A stretch of 64,000 bases of DNA from Aeoliella mucimassa (GCF_007748035.1 NZ_CP036278.1:4154001-4218000); one strand, 5' to 3'; counted from the first letter of the stretch, positions 8,669 to 18,179 are shown. Numbers and translations: made by a program. Notes: a model not told the origin generated them from the letters alone.

Positions 8669-9913
8669 TTACACTTTTTGGATGACGACCGCTGAGTTGA
8701 TGCCCAGCATGCCGAAGGAATTATTCACGATGACATTCACGCCGTCGGTCTCGCGGGGTTCGTTCAGCACGAGCCCGCTGAGTTCGCATTCCGGATCGAG
8801 ATTGTCTACGTTGATCGTAGGATGGACCACGCCATCGTCAAATGCTGGCAGATTGCCAGCGAGTTCCAACGAGCCAGCCGCACCCATGGCGTGGCCGATA
8901 AAGCTCTTGGTATTGTTGATCCAGGTGGTCTTCGACTCTCCGAATACGTCCCGCACCGCAGCACATTCCTGAATATCGCCGCTCGACGTAGCGGTCGCGT
9001 GCGTGCTGACCAGGTCGACGTCGTTGGCGGTCATTCCCGCTCGTCCCAGGGCCATCCGCATGCAACGAGCTTGCTGCTTGGGGTTGGGGAGCACAAAGTC
9101 GCTGGCGTCGCTGTTCATCGCGTAGCCGACCAGTTCGCCATAGATCTTCGCGCCGCGCTGCTTGGCGTCGGAGTAACGTTCGATCGTATATAAGCAGCCA
9201 CCTTCCGAAACGACGATGCCGTTGCGGTCGCGATCGAACGGCCGCGAGGCCTTGGTCGGGTCGCTGTGGGTCGCCAAGGCGCCCTGGCTGGCGAACCCAG
9301 CAAAGATACCAAACGTGTGGATGCTTTCGCTCACGCCGCCGCCGAGGGCGACGTCGCACTCGCCGAGCAACAACTGCTGGGCACCTTGAATCAATCCCGC
9401 GTTGCCAGCCGCACAAGCGGCGCCGATGGTGTAATGAGGTCCGATGATGCCCATGTTCAGGGTGATCTCACCGGCCGGATTGTTGGCCACCGTGCGGGGA
9501 TTGTGGTGGTGGGTCCAAACGCTGGTATCGTAGTCGTACTGCTTGATTTCGTAGATTTCGTTCTCGGTCTCGACGTTGCCATGTTCGGTAACGCCGACGT
9601 ACACCCCCACGCGCTCGCGGTTGAGGTTTTGCCAGTCGAGTCCCGAGTCGGCAATCGCCTCGTTCGCGCAGTAAATGCCGATGCTACCGGCGCGGGTGCC
9701 ACGACGAACCTCGCGGCGTTTCTGGTACTTCAGCTCGTCGAAGTCACAAACGCCAGCCAAGGTCTCGCCGACATATCGAATGTCGTACGGCTGCACACCG
9801 CTGCGGCCATGGAGTAGCGCATCGCGATACTCAGCCAGCGTGTTGCCGTTCGGCGAGGTCAGGCCGATGCCGGTGATGACGATTCGCTCGTTGTCGGTCG
9901 CGGGTCGGGTCAT
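8669..9913 (-). CDS. Beta-ketoacyl-ACP synthase (KAS II / FabF-like)
   Basis: 414 aa from the ATG at 9913 (MTRPATDNERIVITGIGLTSPNG). Condenses malonyl-ACP with an acyl primer in fatty-acid or polyketide-like synthesis. The thiolase-fold triad is complete: Cys near residue 166 (IGAACAAGNAGL), His near 303 (VSTHATATSSGD, versus the usual NAHGTST) and His near 341 (SFIGHAMGAAGSLE). The altered second motif marks it as a divergent subfamily, not a housekeeping FabF. It leads the trio with the ACP (45 bases downstream) and the CrtI-like oxidoreductase. An upstream 55-codon extension of the frame is low quality and would overlap the region before xylB, so it was excluded. Confidence 0.9.
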   Translation of the reverse strand: MTRPATDNERIVITGIGLTSPNGNTLAEYRDALLHGRSGVQPYDIRYVGETLAGVCDFDELKYQKRREVRRGTRAGSIGIYCANEAIADSGLDWQNLNRERVGVYVGVTEHGNVETENEIYEIKQYDYDTSVWTHHHNPRTVANNPAGEITLNMGIIGPHYTIGAACAAGNAGLIQGAQQLLLGECDVALGGGVSESIHTFGIFAGFASQGALATHSDPTKASRPFDRDRNGIVVSEGGCLYTIERYSDAKQRGAKIYGELVGYAMNSDASDFVLPNPKQQARCMRMALGRAGMTANDVDLVSTHATATSSGDIQECAAVRDVFGESKTTWINNTKSFIGHAMGAAGSLELAGNLPAFDDGVVHPTINVDNLDPECELSGLVLNEPRETDGVNVIVNNSFGMLGINSAVVIQKV

Positions 9914-10195
9914 ACGGCGGAGAATGGGGGTAGCAAGGGGAGAACGGTCGCGTGACGACGAATCTATGAAAATACCGCTTTTCGTGGGCGGTGACAAGAT
10001 TCCGCCCCCCTTCTGCAAGCCGCAAGAAACCCGCGAGCTGGCAACTCTTTTCTCGAGAGGGGGCCAAAATCGCGACAAGGGCCTCGCGGCTTGCGTTTCG
10101 CCGCGAAATGGGACTACAACAGGGCTCCAGAGACTTTTACGGCTGTTTCTTTCTCCTCCTCGCTCCCGGCTCTTGATCTCACAGGTTGGCTCAAA

Positions 10196-11722
10196 ATGGC
10201 GGTTTATCTAGGCGTAGACATCGGTACTTCGGGTACCAAGACCCTGGCAATCGACTCCACCGGCAAATTGCTCGGCCAGGCGAGCGCCAGTTACCCCTGC
10301 CAGCACCCCCACCCACTCTGGAGCGAGCAGGACCCCGAAGATTGGTGGCAAGCGACGGTAAAGACCATCCGCCAGGTGATTCGCCAGGCGAAGCTCAAAA
10401 AGCAGGACATCCGGGCGATCGGCCTGTCGGGACAGATGCACGGCTCGGTGTTTCTCGACAAGCAGAACCAGGTGGTCCGCCCCGCCTTGCTGTGGAACGA
10501 CCAACGCACGGCCGCCGAATGCGAGGAAATCGAAAAACGGGCCGGCGGGCGAAAAAAATTGGTCGGCATGGTCGCGAACCCCGCCCTTACAGGGTTCACC
10601 GCACCCAAGATTCTCTGGCTCCGCAACCATGAGCCGCGGAACTTCGAGCGGACCACGCGGGTGCTGCTGCCGAAAGACGAAATCCGCCGCCGGCTGACCG
10701 GAGAGTTCATCACCGAAGTCAGCGACGCCAGCGGCATGCTTTTGCTCGACGTGAAAAAGCGTACCTGGTCGAAAAAACTGCTCGATAAGCTCGAACTCGA
10801 CCGCTCGCTGCTGGCCGATGTCGTGGAATCGGAAGACGTTACAGGAAACCTGACACCTGAAACCGCAAAACTCCTTGGGCTCAGCACCGACTGCGTGGTG
10901 GTCGGCGGGGCCGGCGACTGTGCGGCCGGGGCCATCGGCAACGGTATCGTGAAGAGCGGCATCGTCTCGACTTCGCTCGGCACCTCCGGCGTGGTATTCG
11001 TGCACAGCGACACGCCGGATGTCGACCCCGAAGGTCGGCTGCATACGTTCTGCCATGCCGTGCGAGGCAAATGGCACATGATGGGAGTCACCCTCTCGGC
11101 GGCCGGATCGTTCGGCTGGTTTGCCGACGCCCTCTGCCAGAGCGAAGCGGCCTCGGCCAGCAAGAGCGGCAAGAACCTCTTTGCTGAACTCACTGCCGAA
11201 GCCGCCCAGGCGCCGGCCGGTTCCGATGGTTTGTACTTCTTGCCGTATCTATCGGGCGAACGTACCCCGCACGCCGACCCGCTCGCGCGGGGCGCCTTTG
11301 TCGGTCTTACCCTCTCGCACCAGCGCGGGCATCTCGTGCGGGCGCTGCTCGAAGGGGTCACTTACTCGCTCCGCGACTGCCTGGAGATCGTCGAGTCGCT
11401 CGGCGTGAAGACACGTCAGGTCCGCACTACCGGCGGCGGCGCAAAGAGCCCGTTCTGGCGACAGCTACAGGCCGACATGTTTGGCAAGCGAGTGTTCGCC
11501 ATGGCCAGCGACGAAGGTCCCGCGTTTGGGGTCGCGCTACTGGCAGCCGTGGGGGCCGGTGAATACAAGAACATCGTCGAGGCAACGAAAGCGACCGTGG
11601 ATACGACCGACGAAAGCAAACCAGCCTCGGCCGCACGTAAGATGTACGACCGAGGCTTCGAGATTTATCGTAGTTTGTATCCGTCGCTCAAGCAGGACTT
11701 CCACCGCATCGCCGAGCTGTAG
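10196..11722 (+). CDS. xylB: Xylulokinase
   Basis: 508 aa from the ATG at 10196. FGGY-family sugar kinase: the N-terminal ATPase-fold phosphate loop is LGVDIGTSGTKTLAID. The characteristic xylulokinase segment GLSGQMHGSVFLD follows near residue 80 and LLWNDQRTAAECEEI near 100. The C-terminal signature region is RTTGGGAKSPFWRQLQADMF with DEGPAFGVALLAA. It phosphorylates D-xylulose to xylulose 5-phosphate for entry into the pentose phosphate pathway. No xylose isomerase gene is adjacent. It is divergent from the ketoacyl-synthase trio; the roughly 280 bases between them are the only regulatory space for both. It may process pentoses released by the glycosidases encoded later in the window (inference). 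Confidence 0.92.
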   Translation: MAVYLGVDIGTSGTKTLAIDSTGKLLGQASASYPCQHPHPLWSEQDPEDWWQATVKTIRQVIRQAKLKKQDIRAIGLSGQMHGSVFLDKQNQVVRPALLWNDQRTAAECEEIEKRAGGRKKLVGMVANPALTGFTAPKILWLRNHEPRNFERTTRVLLPKDEIRRRLTGEFITEVSDASGMLLLDVKKRTWSKKLLDKLELDRSLLADVVESEDVTGNLTPETAKLLGLSTDCVVVGGAGDCAAGAIGNGIVKSGIVSTSLGTSGVVFVHSDTPDVDPEGRLHTFCHAVRGKWHMMGVTLSAAGSFGWFADALCQSEAASASKSGKNLFAELTAEAAQAPAGSDGLYFLPYLSGERTPHADPLARGAFVGLTLSHQRGHLVRALLEGVTYSLRDCLEIVESLGVKTRQVRTTGGGAKSPFWRQLQADMFGKRVFAMASDEGPAFGVALLAAVGAGEYKNIVEATKATVDTTDESKPASAARKMYDRGFEIYRSLYPSLKQDFHRIAEL

Positions 11723-11728
11723 CGATCG

Positions 11729-12067
11729 CTAATCGGTAGGCTGCTGAGTACTGGTTGGGCCAGTGGGCGACTGGGTGAGTTGCGAGAGCACTGGGGAGTC
11801 CAAATCGAGTTGCTTCGATGGGTTATAAAACTCCATCAAATCGGTATGCAGCTGAATCATACCGATGTACTGCGAACGGGCTTCGGTGCTGTCGAGCAAT
11901 AAGGCTTCCAGCTCACCGACATAAGTGTCGTCGAGCTCATCGTCGAGCAGGGTACTCACCAATTCATCGACCCGATCAAGTTTGGTGGCCAGTTCCTGAT
12001 CGCTCAAGGCTGGTTTCTGGTATCCAAATGGTTCTTTGTACGACACGTGTTCGCCTTTCAGGCACAT
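11729..12067 (-). CDS. Small protein resembling the N-terminal segment of FecR-type anti-sigma factors
   Basis: 112 aa. The segment LVSTLLDDELDDTYVGELEA followed by LLLDSTEARSQYIGMIQLHT has the layout of the helical N-terminal region of planctomycete FecR/anti-sigma proteins (short acidic helix, 'EARSQYIG', 'QLHTDLMEFY'). The transmembrane helix and FecR domain that normally follow are absent; the protein ends in a Ser/Thr/Pro/Gln-rich tail. No ECF sigma gene is adjacent. It could be a stand-alone sigma-binding peptide, a truncated remnant or an unrelated acidic helical protein. It ends convergently 6 bases from xylB. Confidence 0.55.
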   Translation of the reverse strand: MCLKGEHVSYKEPFGYQKPALSDQELATKLDRVDELVSTLLDDELDDTYVGELEALLLDSTEARSQYIGMIQLHTDLMEFYNPSKQLDLDSPVLSQLTQSPTGPTSTQQPTD

Positions 12068-12344
12068 CCGGCCCTCGAAGTAATAATCGCCTGCTACCGC
12101 GCTACTCCCTCAACCACGCTAGCATCGGGACCTAATGAGGTACGCCCAGTCAGCCCCAGTTGTTCTTCCGCTGTTCATCATTAAGACTAGCACACAAACA
12201 TGAGGTTCTGATTAAGCGGCCCCTTTAGCGGTTATCGACCATTTGACGCAAGACAGGATAGGAAACCTGCAAGCAGGAAATTGTCGGTTTTTGGGCCGGT
12301 GAGCCCGCAAATTCAAGGCAGAAACCCCGGAATAATCCCCCTCG

Positions 12345-13940
12345 ATGTCGACTACGCCCGCCGAAACCTCCCCCACCCCGCCGACACGCCCGCTTTGGTT
12401 CTGGGGCGAAATTGCCCTGATCGTGGCCATTTTTTACGTGTCGTCGGCCGCTCCCCCGCCCGGCGTGAACGAGCCTCACTACTTGTGTCGCCTGCGTCAC
12501 GCCCTCGAGCCGCAGTACTGCCCGAACGACCTGTTCCTGGAATCTCCCGATGCGCATTACACGTTCGTGCTGGCATTCGCCTGGATGACCCAAGTCATGT
12601 CGTTTACCGCTGCTGCCTGGGTGGGCCGGCTCGCCTGTTGGTTCGCCCTGTCGTGGGCCTGGCTGCGGTTGTCGTGGACCGTCGTTCCCCGCCCACTCTA
12701 CGCCTCGCTGGCAGCGGCCATCGTGATTACCGCGATTGCCGAAGGCAACTTCGCCGGCGAATGGCTGGTCGGCGGATTCGAAGCCAAGACCGTTGCTTAC
12801 GTGTTTGTGGTACTTGGCCTCCGCTGTTGGGTGCTCAACAAATGGAATTGGACCTGGGCCCACCTCGGCATCGCCAGCGCCTGGCACGCCCTCGTGGGTG
12901 GCTGGTCGGTACTGATCCTGCTGAAGCTCTGGGGAGCCATCTATCGATTCGAACAATCGTTCCGCGGCATGCTCCCCGGCTTGGCGATCGGCGGCATTGT
13001 CGCCCTGGCGGGAGTCGTCCCCGCACTCGCGCTCAGCATGGGAGCCTCCCCCGAGGTCCGCAACGAAGCGGCCGAGATCTACGTGTTCGAACGACTGCCG
13101 CACCACTTGGCTCCGCTCCATAAGAAGCCAGGGTGGATCACCGAACGAGCAGGCCGACACGCGGTGGTGGCAACACTGTTCGTTGCCATGCTGTTTGTGC
13201 GTCGCAAGGAACTCGGCGGCACCTGGCGGGCCTTGAAGGACGACCCCGCGGGACGCATCGCCCAGTACGCAGTAGGTGCTGCGGTGCTGGCGATGATCGG
13301 CATGGTGATTGAACTCGCACTCTGGAATCACCCTTCGGCTGCGGCAAGTTGGCTGCGTTACTATTGGTTCCGGTTGGTCGACGTCGCGGTGCCGATGGCA
13401 TTAGCACTACTGTGGATCGCCGAACTGCGGCTGTTACTCGAACGCAAAGACCGCTGGGCAACTCCTTTGCTGCTATCGACGATCCTGCTGGCCGGTTATC
13501 CGATTGCCGAACGCTATACCGATTTCCTCTACCATCCCATTGGTATCTCCGACCGCAAAGCCAGGGACTTCGACGACTGGATGGCCTGCTGCGAGTGGAT
13601 TGAAGCCAATACGCCGACCGATGCGATGTTCCTCACGCCCCGCGGTAACACCTCGTTCAAGTGGTACGCCAAGCGGGCGGAAGTGGTGACCTACAAGGAC
13701 GTTCCGCAAGATGCAGAACACCTGGTGGAATGGCGTCGTCGGTTATACGACGTGTTCAAACCCGACGGCGACCGTAGTCAGCCATGGATAAGCTGCTATG
13801 GTGAGTTAGGTGCTGATCGCGTCGACGAACTGGCTCAGGCCTACCAGGTCGACTACATTCTCACCGGACTCGACCCACCACTCCCCTACCCCATCGTCTT
13901 CATGACCGATACGTACGTGGTGTACCAACTCCATCCTTAA
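12345..13940 (+). CDS. Polytopic membrane protein of unknown function
   Basis: 531 aa, beginning with a short Pro/Thr-rich cytoplasmic tail, then about ten hydrophobic segments between residues 20 and 400 (for example FWGEIALIVAIFYVSSAAPP, LAAAIVITAIAEGNFAGEWL, MLPGLAIGGIVALAGVVPAL), and a soluble C-terminal domain of about 130 residues. Early charged motifs (NEPHYLCRLRH) and a large soluble tail after the membrane part recall GT-C/GT39-like glycosyltransferases or their planctomycete relatives, but I cannot see a convincing catalytic DxD. It stands alone between the anti-sigma-like gene and the HAD phosphatase. Confidence 0.75.
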   Translation: MSTTPAETSPTPPTRPLWFWGEIALIVAIFYVSSAAPPPGVNEPHYLCRLRHALEPQYCPNDLFLESPDAHYTFVLAFAWMTQVMSFTAAAWVGRLACWFALSWAWLRLSWTVVPRPLYASLAAAIVITAIAEGNFAGEWLVGGFEAKTVAYVFVVLGLRCWVLNKWNWTWAHLGIASAWHALVGGWSVLILLKLWGAIYRFEQSFRGMLPGLAIGGIVALAGVVPALALSMGASPEVRNEAAEIYVFERLPHHLAPLHKKPGWITERAGRHAVVATLFVAMLFVRRKELGGTWRALKDDPAGRIAQYAVGAAVLAMIGMVIELALWNHPSAAASWLRYYWFRLVDVAVPMALALLWIAELRLLLERKDRWATPLLLSTILLAGYPIAERYTDFLYHPIGISDRKARDFDDWMACCEWIEANTPTDAMFLTPRGNTSFKWYAKRAEVVTYKDVPQDAEHLVEWRRRLYDVFKPDGDRSQPWISCYGELGADRVDELAQAYQVDYILTGLDPPLPYPIVFMTDTYVVYQLHP

Positions 13941-14011
13941 CTTACGCCAGTCGCGGATACACGCGGTTTCCTCGGCGACATTCAGTTCCCTTCACCCCCA
14001 CGCTCAACTCC

Positions 14012-14692
14012 ATGCAAGCTCCTGCTCCTGATAGTCCGATTCGCGCTGTGGTGTTCGATCTGGATGGCCTGATGATTAACACCGAAGACGTCTATCAACT
14101 CGTCGGCACCGAACTGATGCGGCGTCGTGGGCTGACGTTCGACGACGACCTTCGCGGAGCCATGATGGGCCAACCCACCCTGGCCGCCCTGTCGGTGATG
14201 ATCGACTGGCACAAGCTAAAGGATAAAGTGGAAGACCTGGCCGTGGAGTCCGACCGCACGTTCTGGGAAATGGTGGAAGGCAACCTGACCACCATGCCCG
14301 GCCTGCACGAGCTGCTCGCGCTGATCGACGAACTCGGCCTGCGAAAGGCTATCGCCACCAGCGGCGCCCGCAAGTATGCCGAAGAGCTGCTGAGCCGGGT
14401 TGATCTGCATGAGCATTTTGAATTCCTCCTGACCTCCAACGACATCACGCACGGCAAGCCAAATCCTGAGATCTATTTGAAGGCGGCCGAGAAACTCGGC
14501 ATGCAACCGTGCGAGATTCTCGTGCTGGAAGATAGTCAAAACGGCTGTCGAGCCGGGGTGGATTCCGGCGCCTACGCGGTAGCGGTGCCGAGCCCCCACA
14601 GCGCTGGGCACGATTTCACCGGCGCCAAGTTTGTGGCCGACACGCTGGCCGACACGCGAATCCGTCGCGTGCTGGCAGGCGAGGCGGTTTAG
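14012..14692 (+). CDS. HAD-superfamily phosphatase/phosphoglucomutase-like
   Basis: 226 aa, subfamily IA. Motif I with the nucleophile Asp is VVFDLDGLMINTEDVY, motif II is IATSGAR near residue 115, motif III Lys is in HGKPNPEIYLKAAEKLG, and motif IV is VLEDSQNGCRAGVDSG. The helical cap between motifs I and II is of the beta-phosphoglucomutase/phosphoglycolate-phosphatase type. The likely role is dephosphorylation or mutation of a small sugar phosphate in the cytoplasm; the substrate cannot be told from the sequence. It is on the plus strand, about 70 bases after the membrane protein gene. Confidence 0.88.
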   Translation: MQAPAPDSPIRAVVFDLDGLMINTEDVYQLVGTELMRRRGLTFDDDLRGAMMGQPTLAALSVMIDWHKLKDKVEDLAVESDRTFWEMVEGNLTTMPGLHELLALIDELGLRKAIATSGARKYAEELLSRVDLHEHFEFLLTSNDITHGKPNPEIYLKAAEKLGMQPCEILVLEDSQNGCRAGVDSGAYAVAVPSPHSAGHDFTGAKFVADTLADTRIRRVLAGEAV

Positions 14693-14799
14693 GCAAGCAA
14701 AACCGCTATAATCTGACAAACCTGCAAAGTTCGCCAGGTAATCCGCCGATTGGGTACTACGTACGCTTACCCACTTCGATCGTACGTAGGATTAAACGG

Positions 14800-15045
14800 A
14801 TGAAACGCCTGGTCATTGCCACTGCACTGCTGCTTGCCACCAACCTGTTGTCTACTGGCTGCCGCAGTTGCCAGAGCTGCCACGATTACGACTCGCCGGT
14901 CGCGAATTGCTCGTGCAATCAATGCGGCAGTGGTCGGGCTGGCTCGGCGCTTTCGGGCGGCTACGCTGGTGAAATCATCTACGACTCGGCTCCTTACGTC
15001 GACGAGAGCTACGAGATGGAACCTCAAGAGGCTCCTGCTCAATAG
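14800..15045 (+). CDS. Small Cys-rich lipoprotein
   Basis: 81 aa. A lipoprotein signal peptide (MKRLVIATALLLATNLLSTG before Cys21) is followed by a short Cys-rich stretch (CRSCQSCHDYDSP, then CSCNQCGSG) and an acidic, Tyr-containing tail. The paired cysteines could bind metal or form disulfides; no CxxCH haem site is present. I do not recognise a family. It ends 9 bases from the convergent gene at 15055. Confidence 0.7.
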   Translation: MKRLVIATALLLATNLLSTGCRSCQSCHDYDSPVANCSCNQCGSGRAGSALSGGYAGEIIYDSAPYVDESYEMEPQEAPAQ

Positions 15046-15054
15046 CCAGCTGCC

Positions 15055-16179
15055 TTACGGCTGCTCGGCCGCTGGTTTGCTGCCGGTTTGCCGGTTGAAT
15101 AGCTCGGGATCGAACTCATCGCGCGGCTCGAATCGCTTGATGGTGGTTCCATACTGCACCTTGGGAGTCGGCACCTCGATGTCGGCTGCCGATGCCGCTT
15201 CTGCACCTTCAGCGTACGCTGCCGGGTCTTCCCAGAAGTGCTCCACCTTGGCGGGCGACGCCTCGGCAGTGGCTCCTGCAGCCGCAGTCGCTGGTGCTTC
15301 GTGCCCAGCGAGTTCCACGTTTCCCGATACCGCTGGAGCGGCCGGGTCCGGCTGATCTTCGGTACCAGTTGTCTTCTTCACCCACTCCACCAAGCGTTCC
15401 TGCGCCCGCTGGCGGGGGCCCGAGAACACCGGCCGCGGCAAACCACCATGCGGAACCGCGGGCTGCAACAACAGCGGGCTGTACTCGGGCGATCGCTCGT
15501 CGATCACCTGCAGCACCGCCTCGAGGTTGCGAAGCGTGCTCTCGCGGTTGGCCACGCCGTGCACTAAATCGCGATTCAGGCGAAACTCTCGCTGATCCTT
15601 GCTCGAATGGCACCCGCCCGACGCACAGCCATTCACCAGAATCGGCTGCACATGGCGAGCAAAGTCCTCCAGGGAACCTGGCGGCAATTCGGCAGCAATC
15701 GCTTCCAACCGGGCCAGCTCGGCAGCTCTCCGCTCGGCATTTTTGTTCGGGTTGGCCTCTGGCTGGGGAGCCACTTCCCGCGTCGCCGAGCTGGAGACGA
15801 CCTCGAGTCGCCGCTCAAGATAGGCAATTTGGGGATTTCTTGCGTCGATCGTTTTGGCGGTGTTCAGTTCGTTCCCCGCATCCACCCACATTTCTTGCTG
15901 CATACACCACGAAGCGAGGATAAGATGGTCGGTAACGCAGTTTTCGCGAACTTCGGCCCTCTTGGCTGCGTAAGCATCCTGGAGCGTTGCCGAAATTCGC
16001 TCGACATCCCTCGCAGCAAGGCGAAATTCGCTGGTGCTGGTGGTTACGTAGTAGCCATCGGCCAAGCGGTCGACCTGCCCCTCCAGTACGTTGCCATTGC
16101 GCAACACGACGACTTGAGTGGTTTGAGCCTGGGCCAGCGAGGCGAACAGAACGACGACGAGTGTGAGAAATACCTTCAT
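15055..16179 (-). CDS. Secreted protein with a cytochrome-c-like planctomycete domain and a CxxxxCH site
   Basis: 374 aa. A signal peptide (MKVFLTLVVVLFASLAQAQ) is followed by a small beta-rich domain (VVVLRNGNVLEGQVDRLADG, about 22-60), a helical stretch, and at about residues 170-270 a segment of the planctomycete cytochrome c type: VQPILVNGCASGGCHSSKD, then FRLNRDL and LLLQPAVPHGG. The expected haem site CxxCH is CASGGCH here (four residues between the cysteines), so haem binding is uncertain. The C-terminal 110 residues are Ala/Glu/Pro-rich and probably disordered. It acts outside the cytoplasm; the role is unknown. It is convergent with the small lipoprotein gene. Confidence 0.75.
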   Translation of the reverse strand: MKVFLTLVVVLFASLAQAQTTQVVVLRNGNVLEGQVDRLADGYYVTTSTSEFRLAARDVERISATLQDAYAAKRAEVRENCVTDHLILASWCMQQEMWVDAGNELNTAKTIDARNPQIAYLERRLEVVSSSATREVAPQPEANPNKNAERRAAELARLEAIAAELPPGSLEDFARHVQPILVNGCASGGCHSSKDQREFRLNRDLVHGVANRESTLRNLEAVLQVIDERSPEYSPLLLQPAVPHGGLPRPVFSGPRQRAQERLVEWVKKTTGTEDQPDPAAPAVSGNVELAGHEAPATAAAGATAEASPAKVEHFWEDPAAYAEGAEAASAADIEVPTPKVQYGTTIKRFEPRDEFDPELFNRQTGSKPAAEQP

Positions 16180-16298
16180 GAACCGGCGTTTAGCTGATTT
16201 TCGGCTTGGCCGTCAAGGTGAACCTCACCAACGGCCGACACCCTGGAGAAATAGCTCGGAAACACGTACATTGCTAGGTTGTCCTTAGGTAGCAGGCA

Positions 16299-16571
16299 AT
16301 GCCAGAACTTCGCGAAATTCACTTCTCCGGCCAGGTACAAGGCGTAGGCTTTCGCTACACCACCCAGTCGATTGCGAGTGGATTGGCCGTGACCGGCTTT
16401 GTGCGAAACCTGCCCGACGGACGAGTGCAATTGGTTGCCGAAGGAACCGCGAGCGAACTCGACCTGCTGGAACACCAACTGGCCGAACGCATGGAGCATC
16501 GCATTACCGACTCCAAGCGACAGATTCGCCCAGCGACGAATCAGTACCAAGGCTTTGAAATCCGCTATTGA
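16299..16571 (+). CDS. acyP: Acylphosphatase
   Basis: 90 aa, the normal length of the family. The signature is complete: [18 protein letters not shown] contains the phosphate-binding loop with catalytic Arg, and [17 protein letters not shown] supplies the conserved Asn. It hydrolyses acyl phosphates such as acetyl- or carbamoyl-phosphate. The start ATG lies just after an AGG-type ribosome-binding site. It opens a plus-strand run that continues through the permease and the later enzymes, though spacing suggests separate units. Confidence 0.95.
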   Translation: MPELREIHFSGQVQGVGFRYTTQSIASGLAVTGFVRNLPDGRVQLVAEGTASELDLLEHQLAERMEHRITDSKRQIRPATNQYQGFEIRY

Positions 16572-16616
16572 TGGCGGTCCCATTTATCCACTCCCCAGAT
16601 AGTATCACGAACGGCA

Positions 16617-18104
16617 ATGACTCCGACGCTCGTCCTTCCGCTAGGTAATATTCAAGTCTGGCTTACTCCTGTCTGGATTCTTTCGCTCGGCATCACTGCC
16701 GCGGCGGTGGTACTGGCGATCGCTTATGCGATTATCATGGCCACCTGGCCGGCCGGTGCCCGGCGGGTACGCCAGGCCGCTGGCGATGGCATCCTCACTC
16801 CGCTGGCTTACGTGTTTGCCGCGTTCGCATTGCTTACCGCGCTGGCCGCTCCCTCGATGCCTTGGCGCGACGCGCTGCACTCCTTGCAACGGCTGCCCAC
16901 CAAGGGCGAGCACCCCTATCAGTTCACCGTCGAAGCAGGCGCGGAGGATCAAGAACTTCCCCTCGACATTTACGCCGACGAATTGCTGAGCTATGAGCTT
17001 CAAGCCGATGGCGACCTGCGACTCTCCACCGAAGCTGAGCGAGGTTATTTGACCCCCGAGTTCAAACTCAACGGCGACGAATCGTACGTTTGGAATCCAC
17101 AGAAGAAATACCCACGCATCCTGCAGGAGCACGTCGCCAAGCTGTACGCCACGAATCCTGGCGATACCCCAGTAACCATCGATCTCACCTTCGACACCGA
17201 CGTGGAGATGCGTGAGATCCATCACCTGCCGATCGCGTTCTTCTCGGTTATTGGGATTGTCGCGTTCTACTTCCTGCTCGAAGTAGTGTTGCCTGGCGTT
17301 TCGACTGTTGCCATCGGCACCGCGAAGGAAGCCATCTCGCAGCCGTTGTTCATGGTGCTCACCGTGTTGGGTGCGGTTGCCTTGGTCTTGTACATCGTGA
17401 TTCCGTATCACACCTTTGGCGAAGATGTAAAACTGCTGACCGACTCGGCCCTGACCACGATCATGGTGCTCGGTATCCTGTTCGCCTTGTGGACCGCCAG
17501 TACTACGGTGAGCGACGAAATCGAAGGCAAGACCGCGCTGACCATGCTTTCCAAACCGGTTAGCCGTCGCCAGTTTGTGATCGGCAAGTTCGTCGGCATC
17601 CTCTGGCCGTTGCTGGTGATGTTCGTGATCCTCGGTGCGGTGATGTTGGTCACGATCAGCATTAAGGTGGTCTACGATGCTCGCGAGTCGAGTTCGCCGA
17701 CCCCCGACTGGCAGCTCTGCTACGAAACCATGGTGTCCGCCATCCCCGGTTTGGTGCTGGCGTTTTTGCAGGCGGCCACGTTGGCCTCGATTTCGGTTGC
17801 CATCAGCACCCGACTGCCGATGCTGCCGAACCTGATCATCGTGGGAGCCATCTACGTGATCGGAAATTTGTTGCCTCAGATCGTGGCCTCCAGCGCGGGC
17901 GAGATTCCGTTTGTCGCCTTTACAGGTAAGCTGCTGGCAGTGGTTCTGCCGGTTTTGAATCATTTTAATATCCAGCCTGCGATTTCCGCGGGCCAGCCAG
18001 TGCCCTACGATTACCTGGGGTATGCTACCCTCTATTGCGGGCTCTACTGCGCGGCAACCATGTTTTTGGCCCTGTTGATGTTCGAAGATCGCGACCTCGC
18101 GTAA
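16617..18104 (+). CDS. ABC-2 type transporter permease
   Basis: 495 aa. Two N-terminal membrane helices, an extracytoplasmic domain of about 120 residues (about 90-200), then about eight helices. The segment SDEIEGKTALTMLSKPVSRR is the hallmark of ABC-2 permeases (ExG-T-LSKPVSR cytoplasmic loop), as in NosY- or gliding-type exporters. It would need an ATPase partner, but none lies in this window. The substrate is unknown. It follows acyP by 45 bases. Confidence 0.85.
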   Translation: MTPTLVLPLGNIQVWLTPVWILSLGITAAAVVLAIAYAIIMATWPAGARRVRQAAGDGILTPLAYVFAAFALLTALAAPSMPWRDALHSLQRLPTKGEHPYQFTVEAGAEDQELPLDIYADELLSYELQADGDLRLSTEAERGYLTPEFKLNGDESYVWNPQKKYPRILQEHVAKLYATNPGDTPVTIDLTFDTDVEMREIHHLPIAFFSVIGIVAFYFLLEVVLPGVSTVAIGTAKEAISQPLFMVLTVLGAVALVLYIVIPYHTFGEDVKLLTDSALTTIMVLGILFALWTASTTVSDEIEGKTALTMLSKPVSRRQFVIGKFVGILWPLLVMFVILGAVMLVTISIKVVYDARESSSPTPDWQLCYETMVSAIPGLVLAFLQAATLASISVAISTRLPMLPNLIIVGAIYVIGNLLPQIVASSAGEIPFVAFTGKLLAVVLPVLNHFNIQPAISAGQPVPYDYLGYATLYCGLYCAATMFLALLMFEDRDLA

Positions 18105-18179
18105 CGATCCGATTGCTTCGGCGGCCAGCGCACCCGAGTCCCGGTAAATGCCTACGATGCCGGAAAAGGTGGTTTGACG

